From: Gulosibacter sp. 10
Lineage (GTDB): Bacteria > Actinomycetota > Actinomycetes > Actinomycetales > Microbacteriaceae
Direction: 5' to 3'
DNA length: 64,000 nt
Assembly: GCF_900163695.1 (NCBI RefSeq)
Contig: NZ_FUIC01000045.1
Coordinates: forward strand, 55,109 to 119,108
Both the position numbers and the translations under genes were made by a program. Below, piece by piece: positions 40,201-48,208 of this stretch. Position 1 is the first letter of the stretch; every line of letters starts with the position of its first letter. The notes under the pieces are model-generated. The model was given only the letters and a program-made list of their open reading frames with translations. It did no database searches and was not told the origin of the DNA.

Positions 40201-41159
40201 GCGCGGATGCGGGGGCGGCGCCGCGACGGGGCGGAGGGGGCGCGCCCGCCGAGCCGGCGCAGGACGGCCCCGTCGCCGACTCGCGGTTCGACCGGAAGGA
40301 CGTGCGGGAGTGGCCCGCCGACGAGCTGCCGGAGTCCTTCGAGATCAAGCGCAGGCACGGCGTCATCCGCGCGTGGCCCACGCTGCAGCTCCGCGATCCC
40401 TCGAAGCCCGCTGCATCTCCGATCGACCTGACCCTCTCCACCACCGGCGCCGACCAGCGTCGCGAGCACGGCCGCGCGGTGGCCGCGCTGCTCGCGAGGT
40501 CGGTGCCGACCCCGGCCGGCTACGTGCAGGAGCACCTCACCGCGGCCGAGAAGCTCTCGCTCGCCGCGAGCCCCTACCGGTCGACGGACGCGCTGCTGGC
40601 CGACGTGCTCGCCGCGCTGGCCTCCGACGCGATGCCCGAGGAGCCCGTGCGCACCCGCGCCCGGTTCTCGGCGCTGCGGGACGCGTTCAACGCCTCGCTC
40701 GTCGACTCGATGTTCGACGCGGTGAAGCTCGTCGCCGAAGTGCTCGCGGCGCACCGCGCGGCGCTCGCCTCGGTGAAGGCGGTGAACGCGCTCGCGCACC
40801 TCGGCTCGCTCACGGACGCGCGGGCGCAGCTCGAGGGACTCGTCTTCGACGGATTCGTCTCGCGCACGGGGATGGAGCGGCTGCGGCATCTGCCGCGCTA
40901 TCTCCGCGCCGTGTCCTACCGCCTCGAGCGGCTCACGGTGAACGCGGCCAAGGAGCGCGCCGGCATGCTCGAGCTCGAGCGCGCCCTGGAGCTCTACGCC
41001 GCCGCGGGCGGCACGATCCCGGCGGGGCCCGACGACGACCCCGGGCTCGTGCAGGTGCGCTGGCTGCTCGAGGAGTTCCGCGTGAGCCTGTTCGCCCAGC
41101 AGCTCGGCACCGCGCAGTCCGTGTCGCTCAAGCGTATCCGCGCGGCGCTGCCCGGCTGA
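37260..41159 (+). CDS. hrpA: ATP-dependent RNA helicase HrpA
   Basis: 1299-aa DEAH-box helicase. Motifs: GETGSGKTTQ (I), TQPRRIAART (Ia), DEAHERS (II), ITSATID (III), TNVAETSLTVPGI (V) and QRSGRSGRTRAG (VI). HA2 and OB-fold regions follow, then the long HrpA-specific C-terminal half (DUF3418 type). Length matches HrpA (about 1300 aa). TAGACT at 37245-37250 ends 9 bases before the ATG, so the mRNA is probably leaderless. It is divergent from pmt and convergent with a methyltransferase. Confidence 0.95.
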   Translation: MPDITYPPELPVSQRRDEIAKAIAEHQVVIVAGETGSGKTTQLPKICLELGRTAIAHTQPRRIAARTIAERVAEELGTGVGDLVGYQVRFTDESSESTRIKLMTDGILLAELRGDRDLRRYDTIIIDEAHERSLNVDFLLGYLRRLLPKRPDLKVIITSATIDPESFSKHFFDAPIIEVSGRTYPVEVRYRPLVADAEDPDAPERDRDVFEGIAAALDELEPEDPGDVLVFLPGEREIRDAEDAIRGHLRGRRGEFTEVLPLYGRLSARDQHRVFERTRKPGVRRRVVLATNVAETSLTVPGIAYVIDAGLARISRYSTRAKVQRLPIEPISQASANQRSGRSGRTRAGIAIRLYGEEDYARRPEFTDPEILRTNLASVLLQMLVLGLGAIEDFPFLTPPDSRGVKDGVDLLRELGAIRGGRGTRQPPKLTRIGRELAHLPVDPRYGRMILASKDLDVAREVLVIVAGLTVQDIRERPLEQRQHADQLHARFRDPSSDFFTLLNLWNYLEAQSQELGSSAFRRLCKREFLNFVRFREWQDLYRQLREATRGLGLRIRKPASRSLEPAAEPGADADAVHTALLTGLLSHIGVYDELKRDYRGARNTRFRIFPGSGLAKSRPDAVMAAELVETSQLFARTVAKIDPAWAERLAGDLVKRQHHEPHWERKQGQAVARETVTLYGVPLVRDRRVGFAKIDPAWSRDLFIRHALVEGDWNARYPFDRKNRALRREIEELEERTRRRGLVEDDEALVEFFAERIPDEVVSQPVFDRWWREASKRDPDLLTLTRADLLGEDAEETDAEAFPQVWRQGEQQVKLRYRFDPDSPEDGVTAAVPLPLLAMLTPDGFDWLVPGMRAELVTALLRSLPKVIRRNFVPAADWASRLLAEDAGVEGGGSIAEARPDRGAHVPAPLVEVLRGHMQRAAGIRFDVDEFDLAKIPAHLMMRFRVVDDRGRELAAGSDLIALQQRLKRASEASLVHATGADAGAAPRRGGGGAPAEPAQDGPVADSRFDRKDVREWPADELPESFEIKRRHGVIRAWPTLQLRDPSKPAASPIDLTLSTTGADQRREHGRAVAALLARSVPTPAGYVQEHLTAAEKLSLAASPYRSTDALLADVLAALASDAMPEEPVRTRARFSALRDAFNASLVDSMFDAVKLVAEVLAAHRAALASVKAVNALAHLGSLTDARAQLEGLVFDGFVSRTGMERLRHLPRYLRAVSYRLERLTVNAAKERAGMLELERALELYAAAGGTIPAGPDDDPGLVQVRWLLEEFRVSLFAQQLGTAQSVSLKRIRAALPG

Positions 41160-41168
41160 TCCGGCGCG

Positions 41169-41801
41169 CTACTCGTCCTGCTCGAGCGGGGCGGGGATCG
41201 GGGCGAGCACCGCCACGATGAAATCGTCCGCGGGCGGGTGCAGCTGCCACGTCGAGTAGTGCTGCTCGAGGGCGAACCCGGCCCTGAACGCGTCCGCGCC
41301 GAAGTCGACGAAGTCGTAGCCCCGGCCGGCGCCGAAGCCCGCGACCAGCCGGCCGGTGGGCGCCAGGTGCGCGCGCATCCGCTGCAGCGCAGGGAGGCGC
41401 TCCTCCTCCGCGAGGAAGGTCATGACGTTGCCCGCCGAGACGATGAGGTCGAACTCCGCGAGATCGCCGGTCTCGTCGTCAAGGCTCGTCGTGGCGAGGT
41501 TCCCGACCACCCACTCCGCCCCGGGATGCGCCTCGCGCGCGACCTCGATGAGGTGCTCGTCGAGGTCGATGCCGACCACCCGGTGGCCCCGGTCGGCGAG
41601 CCAGCCGCCGATGCGTCCGGTGCCGCAGCCGGCGTCGAGGATGCGGCTCCCCCGCTCCGCCATCGCGTCGATGAGCCGAGCCTCGCCGTAGATGTCGCGG
41701 CCCTGCTCCTCGAAGGCGCGCCAGCGCTCGGCGTAGTTGCGGGAGTGGTCGGGGTTGGTGCGCAGCGCGGCGAGCCACACGTTTTCCTGTGGAGCGGTCA
41801 T
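41169..41801 (-). CDS. Class I SAM-dependent methyltransferase
   Basis: 210-aa Rossmann-fold methyltransferase. SAM motif I is ILDAGCGTGRIGGWLADRG, followed by VVGIDLDEHLIEVA (motif II acidic residue) and LIVSAGNVMTFL (motif IV). The substrate cannot be deduced. The start is ATG at 41801 (MTAPQENVWLAALRTNPDHS). Stops are 9 bp apart from hrpA in convergent orientation. It is upstream of no other gene. Confidence 0.85.
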   Translation of the reverse strand: MTAPQENVWLAALRTNPDHSRNYAERWRAFEEQGRDIYGEARLIDAMAERGSRILDAGCGTGRIGGWLADRGHRVVGIDLDEHLIEVAREAHPGAEWVVGNLATTSLDDETGDLAEFDLIVSAGNVMTFLAEEERLPALQRMRAHLAPTGRLVAGFGAGRGYDFVDFGADAFRAGFALEQHYSTWQLHPPADDFIVAVLAPIPAPLEQDE

Positions 41802-41895
41802 GCCCACCAGTATTCCAGTGCCGGCCTGCTCGCGCAGCGCGGGCGAGCCGCGCCCCGGCATGGGACGCGGCTCGCTCGTCGTGCGGCAGGGGCCG

Positions 41896-42681
41896 TCAGA
41901 GGACCTTCGAGAGGAAGTCCTTCGTGCGCGACTCCTTCGGGCTGTCGAAGAGGTCGGAGGGCGGCCCCGACTCGACGACCTTGCCGTCGGCCATGAACAC
42001 GACGCGGTCGGCGACCTCGCGCGCGAAGCCCATCTCGTGGGTGACCAGCACCATCGTCATGCCCGAGGCGGCGAGATCGCGGATCACCTGCAGCACCTCG
42101 CCGACCATCTCCGGGTCCAGCGCGCTGGTCGCCTCGTCGAAGAGCATGATCTCGGGGCTCATCGCGAGCGCGCGGGCGATGGCCACGCGCTGCTTCTGCC
42201 CGCCGGACAGCGAGGCCGGCCGCGCATCCGCCTTGTCGCCGAGCCCGACCCGCTCGAGCAGCTCGGTCGCGCGCTTGCGCGCCTCCGACCTGCTGAGCTT
42301 CTTGAGCTCGGTGGGCGCGAGCGCCACGTTCTCGAGCGCCGTCATGTGCGGGAACAGGTTGAAGTGCTGGAACACCATGCCGACGCGCTGGCGCACGGTG
42401 TCGAGGTCCTTGCCCTTCGCCGTGGCGATGTTCTCGCCGACGATGAACACCTCGCCGTCGGTCACCTCCTCGAGGCGGTTGAGGCAGCGCAGCAGCGTCG
42501 ACTTTCCGGAGCCCGAGGGCCCGATCACGGCGACGACCTCGCCGTTCGCGACGGTGAGGTCGATGCCGGTGAGCACGTGGTTCTTGCCGAAGGACTTGTG
42601 CAGGTCCTTGACCACGATGGGGTCGCCGTCCACCGTGGCGACCGGGCGCGTGAATGCAGGATCGTTGTTCGTCATCGTCAT
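41896..42681 (-). CDS. glnQ: Polar amino-acid ABC transporter ATP-binding protein (GlnQ-like)
   Basis: 261-aa ABC ATPase. Walker [11 protein letters not shown]-loop [14 protein letters not shown], signature [15 protein letters not shown], Walker [15 protein letters not shown] and switch LVTHEMGFA are all canonical for the polar amino-acid importer group (HisP/GlnQ). It is 3 bp downstream of the fused binding-protein/permease gene, so the pair forms a two-gene importer. Substrate glutamine/glutamate/asparagine is family inference. Confidence 0.92.
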   Translation of the reverse strand: MTMTNNDPAFTRPVATVDGDPIVVKDLHKSFGKNHVLTGIDLTVANGEVVAVIGPSGSGKSTLLRCLNRLEEVTDGEVFIVGENIATAKGKDLDTVRQRVGMVFQHFNLFPHMTALENVALAPTELKKLSRSEARKRATELLERVGLGDKADARPASLSGGQKQRVAIARALAMSPEIMLFDEATSALDPEMVGEVLQVIRDLAASGMTMVLVTHEMGFAREVADRVVFMADGKVVESGPPSDLFDSPKESRTKDFLSKVL

Positions 42682-42684
42682 CCC

Positions 42685-44967
42685 CTACTTGTTGAACTTC
42701 CGGTCGAACCAGTTGGACAGCAGCGTGAGCAGCCAGATCACGATGAAGTACATGAGGCCGACGACGATCCAGATCTCGAAGGAGCGGAACGTCGAGGCGA
42801 TCACGATGCGGCCCTGGTAGGTGAGCTCGGCGAAGCCGAGCACCGAGAGCAGCGAGGTGTCCTTCAGCGTGATGATGAACTGGTTGATGAGGTTGGGCGT
42901 CATGATCTTGAACGCCTGCGGCATCACGACGCGGCGCATGGACGCGCCCCAGCCGAGGCCGAGCGAGCGGGAGGCCTCCATCTGCCCAGGATCCACCGAC
43001 TGCACGCCGCCTCGCACGACCTCGGTGATGTACGCGCCCGCGTTGAGCGAGAGCGTGATCACGCCTGCGGTCAGCGCGTCGAGCGGCTGCCCGGTCACCG
43101 CCGGCACGCCGAAGTAGAAGAAGAATGCCTGCACCAGCACCGGTGTGCCGCGGAAGATGTTGACGTAGGCGCCCGCCAGCATCCGCAGGAAGATATTGCC
43201 GGAGAGTTTGAGGATGCCGAAGATGATGCCGAGCACCATCGCGAAGAAGATCGCGAGCGCGGTGGCCAGCAGCGTCAGCAGCAGACCCTGCATGAGGGCC
43301 GGCATGGATGCGCCGAGCAGGTCGAAGAACGTGGTGCCGGAGCCCTCGCCCTCCTCGATCGAGAGGTAGCGGTCGACGATCATCTGGTAGACGCCGCTGT
43401 CCTGCGCGTTCTTCAGTCCCTCGTTGAACATCTCGAGGAGCTCGGCGTTCTGGCCCTTGAGGACCGCGAAGCCGTAGTCGGCGCCGGGCTCCGGCTCGGT
43501 GACGATCTTGAGCGGCACGTTGCCCGAGGCGATGCCGAACTGCAGCACGGGGGCGTCTTCGAACGCCGCCACCGAGTTGCCGGTCGCCACGTCGTTGTAC
43601 ATGTCCGCCGAGTCCTGGAACGAGTTGACCTCGAAGCCGATCTCCTGGCTCAGCTCCTGCGCGAAGTCGGAGCCGGTCGTGCCCGTCTTCACGGCCACGG
43701 ACTGCCCGGCGAGGTCCTCGTAGGAGGTGATGTCGCTGTTCTCGGCCACGGCCATCTGGGTGCCGGACTCGAAGTACGGGTCGGAGAAGTCGAAGACCTC
43801 GGCGCGCTCGTCCGTGATGCCCATGCCTGCGATCACGCCGTCGGCCTGCCCGGATTGGACCGCCTGCAGCGCCGCGTCGAAGCCGAGCGTCTGCACCTCG
43901 ATCTCGAAGCCCTGGTTCGCGGCGATCGCCTGGATGAGGTCCATGTCGATGCCGACGTTCTTGCCGCCCTCCTGATAGATGAACGGTGCGAAGGTCGTGT
44001 CGGTCGCGATCACGAACGTGCCGTTCGTCTTCGGGGTGTCGGTGGCGAAGTTCGGGTGCTCGGGCAGCTCGCCCGGCTCGCCGAGGTCGAGTTCCTCGTT
44101 GCCGAGGGCGGCCTGCCCGCTGCCGATCGTCTCGGCCTCGGGTGCGTCGTCGCCGAGGTAGTCGTCGAGGATGGCCTGATAGGTCCCGTCCGCGATGAGG
44201 TTCTTGAGGCCTTCGTTGAAGGCCTGGAGCAGTTCGGCGTTCTCGCCCTTCTTGACGCCCATGCCGTAGCTCGACGCCTTCTCCTGCTCGGTGACCGTCT
44301 TGAGGTCGACGTTGCCGGTCGCGATGCCGTAGGCGAGGATCGGGTAGTCGTCGAACACGGCCACCGAGTTGCCGGAGGTCACGTCGCTGTAGGCGTCGGC
44401 GGCGTCCTGGAAGCCGGTGACGGTGAAGCCGTACTCCTGCCCGAGCTCCTCGGCGAAGGCGTAGCCCTCGGTGCCGGTCTTCGCGGAGACCGTCTGGCCC
44501 TCGAGGTCCTCGTACCCCTGGATGGAGTCGTCGTTCTCGGCCACGGCCATCTGGATGCCCGAATCGAAGTACGGGTTCGAGAAGTCGAAGACCTCTTCGC
44601 GCTCGGGCGTGATCGACATGCCCGCCATGACCGCGTCGGCCTGTCCGGCCTGGACCGCGGAGAGCGCGCCGTCGAATCCGAGCACGTCGATCTCGACGTT
44701 GAAGCCCTGGTCCTCGGCGATGGCGTTGATGAGGTCGATGTCGATGCCTCGGAGCTCGCCGTCCCGTTCGAACTCGAAGGGCGCCCAGGTCGTATCGGTC
44801 GCGATGGTGAAGGTCTCGCCTTCGACCGTCTTCGGCTTCGCGAGCGCGTTGGCCGCGCCGACGGCGCCGCCGATCGTGAACAGCAGGATGAGCAGCGCGG
44901 TGATGCTCGCGAGCGCGGAGGTCCGGTTCTCGCGCCACCAGCTCGCGGATTGTCGGATGAGAGTCAT
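42685..44967 (-). CDS. glnP: Amino-acid ABC transporter: two tandem substrate-binding domains fused to permease (GlnP-like)
   Basis: 760-aa fusion. After an N-terminal membrane anchor (about 18-45) come two related periplasmic-binding domains (roughly 55-285 and 325-560). Each has FxIATDTTxAPF, GIDxDLIxAIA, QAGQADAVMAGM/QSGQADGVIAGM and VFDFSxPYF. The permease domain follows (about 575-755) with the EAA loop AxRSLGLGWGASMRRVVMPQAF. This is the layout of Lactococcus GlnP, whose two receptors have different affinities. The start is ATG at 44967 after AGAGGA. Only one ATPase gene (downstream) is needed because the permease dimerises. Confidence 0.92.
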   Translation of the reverse strand: MTLIRQSASWWRENRTSALASITALLILLFTIGGAVGAANALAKPKTVEGETFTIATDTTWAPFEFERDGELRGIDIDLINAIAEDQGFNVEIDVLGFDGALSAVQAGQADAVMAGMSITPEREEVFDFSNPYFDSGIQMAVAENDDSIQGYEDLEGQTVSAKTGTEGYAFAEELGQEYGFTVTGFQDAADAYSDVTSGNSVAVFDDYPILAYGIATGNVDLKTVTEQEKASSYGMGVKKGENAELLQAFNEGLKNLIADGTYQAILDDYLGDDAPEAETIGSGQAALGNEELDLGEPGELPEHPNFATDTPKTNGTFVIATDTTFAPFIYQEGGKNVGIDMDLIQAIAANQGFEIEVQTLGFDAALQAVQSGQADGVIAGMGITDERAEVFDFSDPYFESGTQMAVAENSDITSYEDLAGQSVAVKTGTTGSDFAQELSQEIGFEVNSFQDSADMYNDVATGNSVAAFEDAPVLQFGIASGNVPLKIVTEPEPGADYGFAVLKGQNAELLEMFNEGLKNAQDSGVYQMIVDRYLSIEEGEGSGTTFFDLLGASMPALMQGLLLTLLATALAIFFAMVLGIIFGILKLSGNIFLRMLAGAYVNIFRGTPVLVQAFFFYFGVPAVTGQPLDALTAGVITLSLNAGAYITEVVRGGVQSVDPGQMEASRSLGLGWGASMRRVVMPQAFKIMTPNLINQFIITLKDTSLLSVLGFAELTYQGRIVIASTFRSFEIWIVVGLMYFIVIWLLTLLSNWFDRKFNK

Positions 44968-45080
44968 TGAGTCCTCTTGTCGTCGTTGACCATCGAATGG
45001 CTGCGAATTCACAGCAACGCCTAACAACTTACGCGAAACGGTCGACTTCGCAACGGTTCGCCCGTGCTCGACCCCTGGCT

Positions 45081-45098
45081 TGCAACGCAATCGTTGCA
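45081..45098. promoter_or_regulatory. Inverted repeat TGCAACG-CAAT-CGTTGCA
   Basis: Perfect 7-bp arms with a 4-bp spacer, 114 bp upstream of the glnP start and 310 bp upstream of the DUF1540 start. It looks like a dimeric regulator site; the regulator is unknown. Confidence 0.5.
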
Positions 45099-45314
45099 TC
45101 CCTGTTGCGCCCGTTCTCCGATCGGAGCGGTCCGGAGCGGCGCCGAGGGCGTTCGAACGGTCTTCCTCCGGAGGTGCGACCGCGTTCGGAGACGCCGTGC
45201 GCCCGGCGTTCCGCCCGCGTCGGCGCGCCTCGCCGTGCGGACCCCCGAATCCGGTGAGGCAAGCCGTACTTCAGGTCTCCGCATCCCGCTATACGACAGG
45301 CCGAACGGCTTGCG

Positions 45315-45329
45315 AGGGGAGCCTTACCT
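45315..45329. promoter_or_regulatory. DtxR/IdeR iron-box-like sequence
   Basis: AGGGGAGCCTTACCT matches 11 of 15 positions of the IdeR/DtxR core AGGTTAGGCTAACCT. It is 79 bp upstream of the Cys-rich DUF1540 gene. A metal-regulated Cys-rich protein would make sense, but a partial match is weak evidence. Confidence 0.35.
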
Positions 45330-45407
45330 TGCTATCGCAACGTTGTCAAGTGCCCTATCGTCATAGGTGTAACGGCGAGTACCCCACTCGAGAAGAAAGG
45401 CGAGATC

Positions 45408-45704
45408 ATGAACGAACTCACGACGATCAGCTCCTGCGACGCAACCGCCTGCGCCTTCAACCACAACGGTTGCACGGCTCCGGCGATCACGATGAGCCGC
45501 GACGGCAACCGCGCCGCATGCGGCACCTTCATCTCCCTGGACGCGGACGGTGGCCTCCCCACCGCGGACGCCCACGTCGGCGCGTGCCAGATGACCGAAT
45601 GCGTCCACAACAAGAACCTCATGTGCACCGCGGCCACCATCTCGGTGCGCGGCAACAGCGCCGAGTGCTCGAACTTCGAGGTCTCGGCGGAGATCGCCGC
45701 CTAG
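45408..45704 (+). CDS. DUF1540 protein with two four-cysteine modules
   Basis: 98-aa soluble protein made of two similar Cys4 units: C10, C15, C22, C38 and C60, C65, C73, C87. Each is followed by G/S-x-F, and both have the form CxxxxC...C...C typical of DUF1540, a presumed metal-binding (zinc or iron) module of unknown function. The start is ATG at 45408 after AGAAAGG. It is monocistronic, with a strong terminator 14 bp after the stop. The upstream region contains an iron-box-like sequence. Confidence 0.85.
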   Translation: MNELTTISSCDATACAFNHNGCTAPAITMSRDGNRAACGTFISLDADGGLPTADAHVGACQMTECVHNKNLMCTAATISVRGNSAECSNFEVSAEIAA

Positions 45705-45718
45705 GGGCGTCGACGAGG

Positions 45719-45757
45719 AAGGCGGGGCGCCCCGGCATTGCCGGGGCGCCCCGCCTT
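45719..45757. terminator. Bidirectional intrinsic terminator
   Basis: Perfect 18-bp stem starting AAGGCGGGGCGCC and closing GGCGCCCCGCCTT, with a 3-nt loop (ATT). It lies between the DUF1540 gene and the convergent small membrane protein gene. AA/TT tails at both ends allow it to stop transcripts from both sides. Confidence 0.9.
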
Positions 45758-45817
45758 CGTCTCCGGTGTGTCGTTCCGATGGAGCCGGTGCGCGCCCTCC
45801 GACGCGGTCGTCCGGGG

Positions 45818-45979
45818 CTAGCGCTTCCGTCCCGTGATGGTGCGCAGGAGCCACGCGATCACCGCGAGCACCAGCAGCGCGATCCCGACCCAGATGAGGA
45901 AGTTCACCGCCTCCACCAGACTGCCGACGATGGCGATCACGATGGCGATGACGATGAGGATGATCAGGAAAGCGTTCAT
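45818..45979 (-). CDS. Small two-helix membrane protein
   Basis: 53-aa protein starting MNAFLIILIVIAIVIAIVGS, with two hydrophobic helices (about 3-20 and 26-44) and a basic tail RTITGRKR. No family is recognised with confidence; small actinobacterial membrane proteins of this kind are common. The start at 45979 removes a non-hydrophobic N-terminal stretch. It is convergent with the DUF1540 gene and shares its terminator. Confidence 0.6.
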   Translation of the reverse strand: MNAFLIILIVIAIVIAIVGSLVEAVNFLIWVGIALLVLAVIAWLLRTITGRKR

Positions 45980-46070
45980 ATCGTGAAGCCTATTCACCGG
46001 CGAGGATCGCCCCCTCACCCTTTCGGGTGGGTTCGGGAGGACATCCGGCCGGTCCGGGTCGACGACGAAC

Positions 46071-46123
46071 GGGGCGGATAGCCGCGCGAATCCGGATACG
46101 CGGATGCGCGGGCTATCCGCCCC
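46071..46123 (-). terminator. Hairpin, probable ancestral nrdF terminator
   Basis: GGGGCGGATAGCC (46071-46083) pairs perfectly with GGCTATCCGCCCC (46111-46123), and the inner CCGCGC/GCGCGG continue the stem. It lies 31 bp beyond the displaced nrdF tail at 46155-46177, on the side where the original nrdF transcript would have ended before the element inserted. The role is inferred from this position; there is no clear T-tract. Confidence 0.5.
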
Positions 46124-46154
46124 GTACGGGTCGGACCTCGAAGAGCTCCGGCTC

Positions 46155-46177
46155 TAGAACTCCCAGTCCTCGTCCTC
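46155..46177. repeat. Left attachment site (attL-like), displaced nrdF tail
   Basis: 23 bp identical to the right copy. Read leftward it encodes EDEDWEF followed by TAG (stop at 46154-46156), the relic of the original nrdF end. The intact gene at the right end now stops with TAA, so its stop and downstream DNA come from the element. Confidence 0.85.
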
Positions 46178-47062
46178 CCTGATGAGAGGCGGAAAATCCT
46201 GTGGTCCCTCCAGCTCGGACGGCCGCTCGTGCTACCCGCGATCGAAGCCGGTCTCGCCAGCCAGATCGCTACTATCGCACAGTCCTAGTCTACCGCCAGT
46301 ACATCGGGGGCTTAATGGCGGCGACGGCGAGCGCGAGTAAATGACACTGGGTCGGGCGTTCGGCTCGAATGTCGCCGAGTCGCCCCACTCTGTCGACAAT
46401 CCGCACACCTCTCTTCCTCCGGCACATCTTCGATGCCTTGGGTGAGCACGGCATCACCGAGAGATATGACGGGGGTCCTAGCGGTCCAGAGAACACTCGA
46501 GCGCTCCGCTTCTGACGTGCCCACGGATGCCGCCACCACTTTTGTGGAGGATGGAGGCGGCGCAACATCGACCCTCCGGCGTTCGTGCGCCATTCCTCGC
46601 AAGCCCACATTGTGCACGGAGACGCTCCCGATATGTTGGAGTATTACAAGCATGCGGGTGCCCTGACGGTGATTGCTGGCACCTGACGGAATGGCGCACG
46701 AGCATTGGAGGCCGTTGCCGCCCGCAGCTTCGCCAGCGAGACCGCCCACGCTCCCGCTCCGATCGAGCACGAGGCGACGCTGCGACTCGGACATCGACCT
46801 CGCTACCGGGACCCAGACGTCTTCACCTGTGCGATGAAGCGTGACCGCGCCTCCCGGGGCGCTCGCGAGGCAGGTCCGCTACGTCCCGGGCAACATCATC
46901 GAGAATACCAAACTCGCGGTCGCCGCAGATCCGAAAATTAGTAGCAACGCCAAATAGTTAAACTCTACCGAATCCTCCTCGTCAAGACATAACCCTGCTA
47001 CGCCCTCATGTCGGCATTAGCTTCTTAAAATTCGATGTAGAGAAATTCACGGACGACTCACA
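46178..47062. other. Element left arm without a convincing intact gene
   Basis: About 885 bp of mixed composition, turning AT-rich after about 46.9 kb. Short frames exist on both strands but none has codon bias or a ribosome binding site that convinces. A plus-strand stretch around 46573-46685 reads like a protein end (...FVRHSSQAHIVHGDAPDM, ending LTVIAGT and a stop) and may be a gene relic. Confidence 0.4.
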
Positions 47063-48079
47063 TCATCTCCATGCGCTAAAATCTGGATTAAGTGGAGGGC
47101 GGGCCTCTCCGAAAATCCGCAATATTGCTGGCGAATTGCTCGCCATTTCAGCGATGGAGTTCATCGACTTTCCAACAATATTGGTGAAAGATTGTGGACG
47201 GGTTTGCAAATCGGAATATTCCCCGAGCGTAAATCCTCCTCCATGTATAGATCCTGGAATTTCGGCCGCTATGGCATGCGATAGAGATGGATGCCTTTTC
47301 TTAGAGAAGAACGCCGACAACTCATGAAGGGAATAAAACTGCACGGAAAGCAGGCGGAGACCAAGTTCCTTGAGGGTGCGATTCGCCTTGGTTGCGGTCC
47401 ACTTAAGCAATTTGGTGTTCATGGTCGGTTCAAAATAGGCAATTAGCATGTGCTCGAGAATATCGACCGAAAGCCCGTTCGTTCGCCTCCCATCAGGGCT
47501 AAATAACTCGCAAAACTCGTCGACCCATTTCCAGTTCCCATCATCAAGAGTAATGTGATCATCATTCGAGACACTCGTCTGCTCCACCACAATGGGAGTG
47601 AAGAAGACATCCCAATCTGACGCGTAATTCTCTTCGTATGCCCGAATAAGCATGCTATGCGACTTGGCGCGAATTGATGCATTCCTACTCCCCTCCGTTC
47701 CAAACGCCTGCCCGACATAAAGCACCTCCTGTGCGGAGACCTCAATCTTGCGATGCGAAGCCATCGCAGCGAGATGCCAGGCCTCGCCATGAACCCGCGC
47801 ACCGCGATAATATCCACTCCAATAGGATCCATTGTCAAACACTTCGGCATCGCGGATATCATTGACGATAAACTTAAGCTCTCTACCTGACGCCCCCGCG
47901 TGGGTTTGAGCAATAAGTGCACTCGGACTAAAAGCCCCGCCTTTCGAAACGACAGTGCGCCGTCGCCTGCTGATCACATAGAGGTGCGCATCGCTGCTTG
48001 CGCGATCGATCTCTTCATTTCCGAGTCTACGCTGATAAGTATGGAGGGGGGATAGTTGAAAGGTAACCATTCCTGTCAT
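47063..48079 (-). CDS. Orphan cargo protein, possible divergent GIY-YIG-like domain
   Basis: 338-aa protein in visibly AT-rich DNA, unlike every neighbour, so recently acquired. It starts ATG at 48079 after GAGGAAG. The family is not recognised. In the middle, YVG (121-123), Arg132/Arg137, His141 and, later, E209-x-x-L-I-x-x-F-x-P-x-x-N221 recall the YIG, Arg/His and E...N landmarks of GIY-YIG nucleases. The first G-x-Y strand is not clear. Residues 1-115 and 240-338 show no known motif; there is no signal peptide or membrane helix. As sole intact cargo of a mobile element it could act in defence or mobility, but this is speculation. Confidence 0.6.
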   Translation of the reverse strand: MTGMVTFQLSPLHTYQRRLGNEEIDRASSDAHLYVISRRRRTVVSKGGAFSPSALIAQTHAGASGRELKFIVNDIRDAEVFDNGSYWSGYYRGARVHGEAWHLAAMASHRKIEVSAQEVLYVGQAFGTEGSRNASIRAKSHSMLIRAYEENYASDWDVFFTPIVVEQTSVSNDDHITLDDGNWKWVDEFCELFSPDGRRTNGLSVDILEHMLIAYFEPTMNTKLLKWTATKANRTLKELGLRLLSVQFYSLHELSAFFSKKRHPSLSHAIAAEIPGSIHGGGFTLGEYSDLQTRPQSFTNIVGKSMNSIAEMASNSPAILRIFGEARPPLNPDFSAWR

Positions 48080-48093
48080 GTCTTCCTCTAATC

Positions 48094-48208
48094 CTATCTG
48101 CTAGCGCTCGCGGAACAACTGACGCAAACGTGGAGGCCAGTCATCGGCCGCCCATCGAAGTGGACCGGCCTCGTCCGACAATAGTTGCATTGCTGGAACT
48201 GGTCTAGA
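48094..48208 (-). pseudogene. 3' fragment of a possible zinc-ribbon gene cut by the IS481-type element
   Basis: The last 38 codons before a stop at 48094 read DQFQQCNYCRTRPVHF, then VCVSC near the end, so two CxxC pairs about 20 residues apart. The frame runs into the terminal repeat of the insertion sequence at 48209, so the 5' part is lost. Short and therefore uncertain. Confidence 0.3.

Larger units (their letters stand above)
44968..45407. other. 440-bp intergenic region with repeated GCAACG hexamers
   Basis: No convincing gene. It must hold the leftward glnPQ promoter and the rightward DUF1540 promoter. GCAACG or its complement occurs at 45014-45019, 45050-45055, 45082-45087, 45092-45097 and 45337-45342. 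TTGCGA (45310-45315) and TCGCAA (45335-45340) form a loose inverted pair around a DtxR/IdeR-like box. Confidence 0.5.

Noticed and set aside
35541..40889. Very long minus-strand open frame reaching from pmt through hrpA
   Set aside because: Beyond 37229 it is an antisense shadow of hrpA; low stop density is due to high GC. Only the PMT part has family motifs.
45081..45098. The TGCAACG palindrome as a terminator
   Set aside because: It is upstream of both neighbouring genes, with a short stem and no T-tract, so an operator is more likely.
46155..46177. tRNA gene as the integration site
   Set aside because: No tRNA fold or T-loop sequence is present at either end; the repeat is the coding end of nrdF.
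46290..46941. Several short frames in the left arm of the element
   Set aside because: They overlap on both strands, have no clear ribosome binding site or motif, and do not keep a consistent codon bias.
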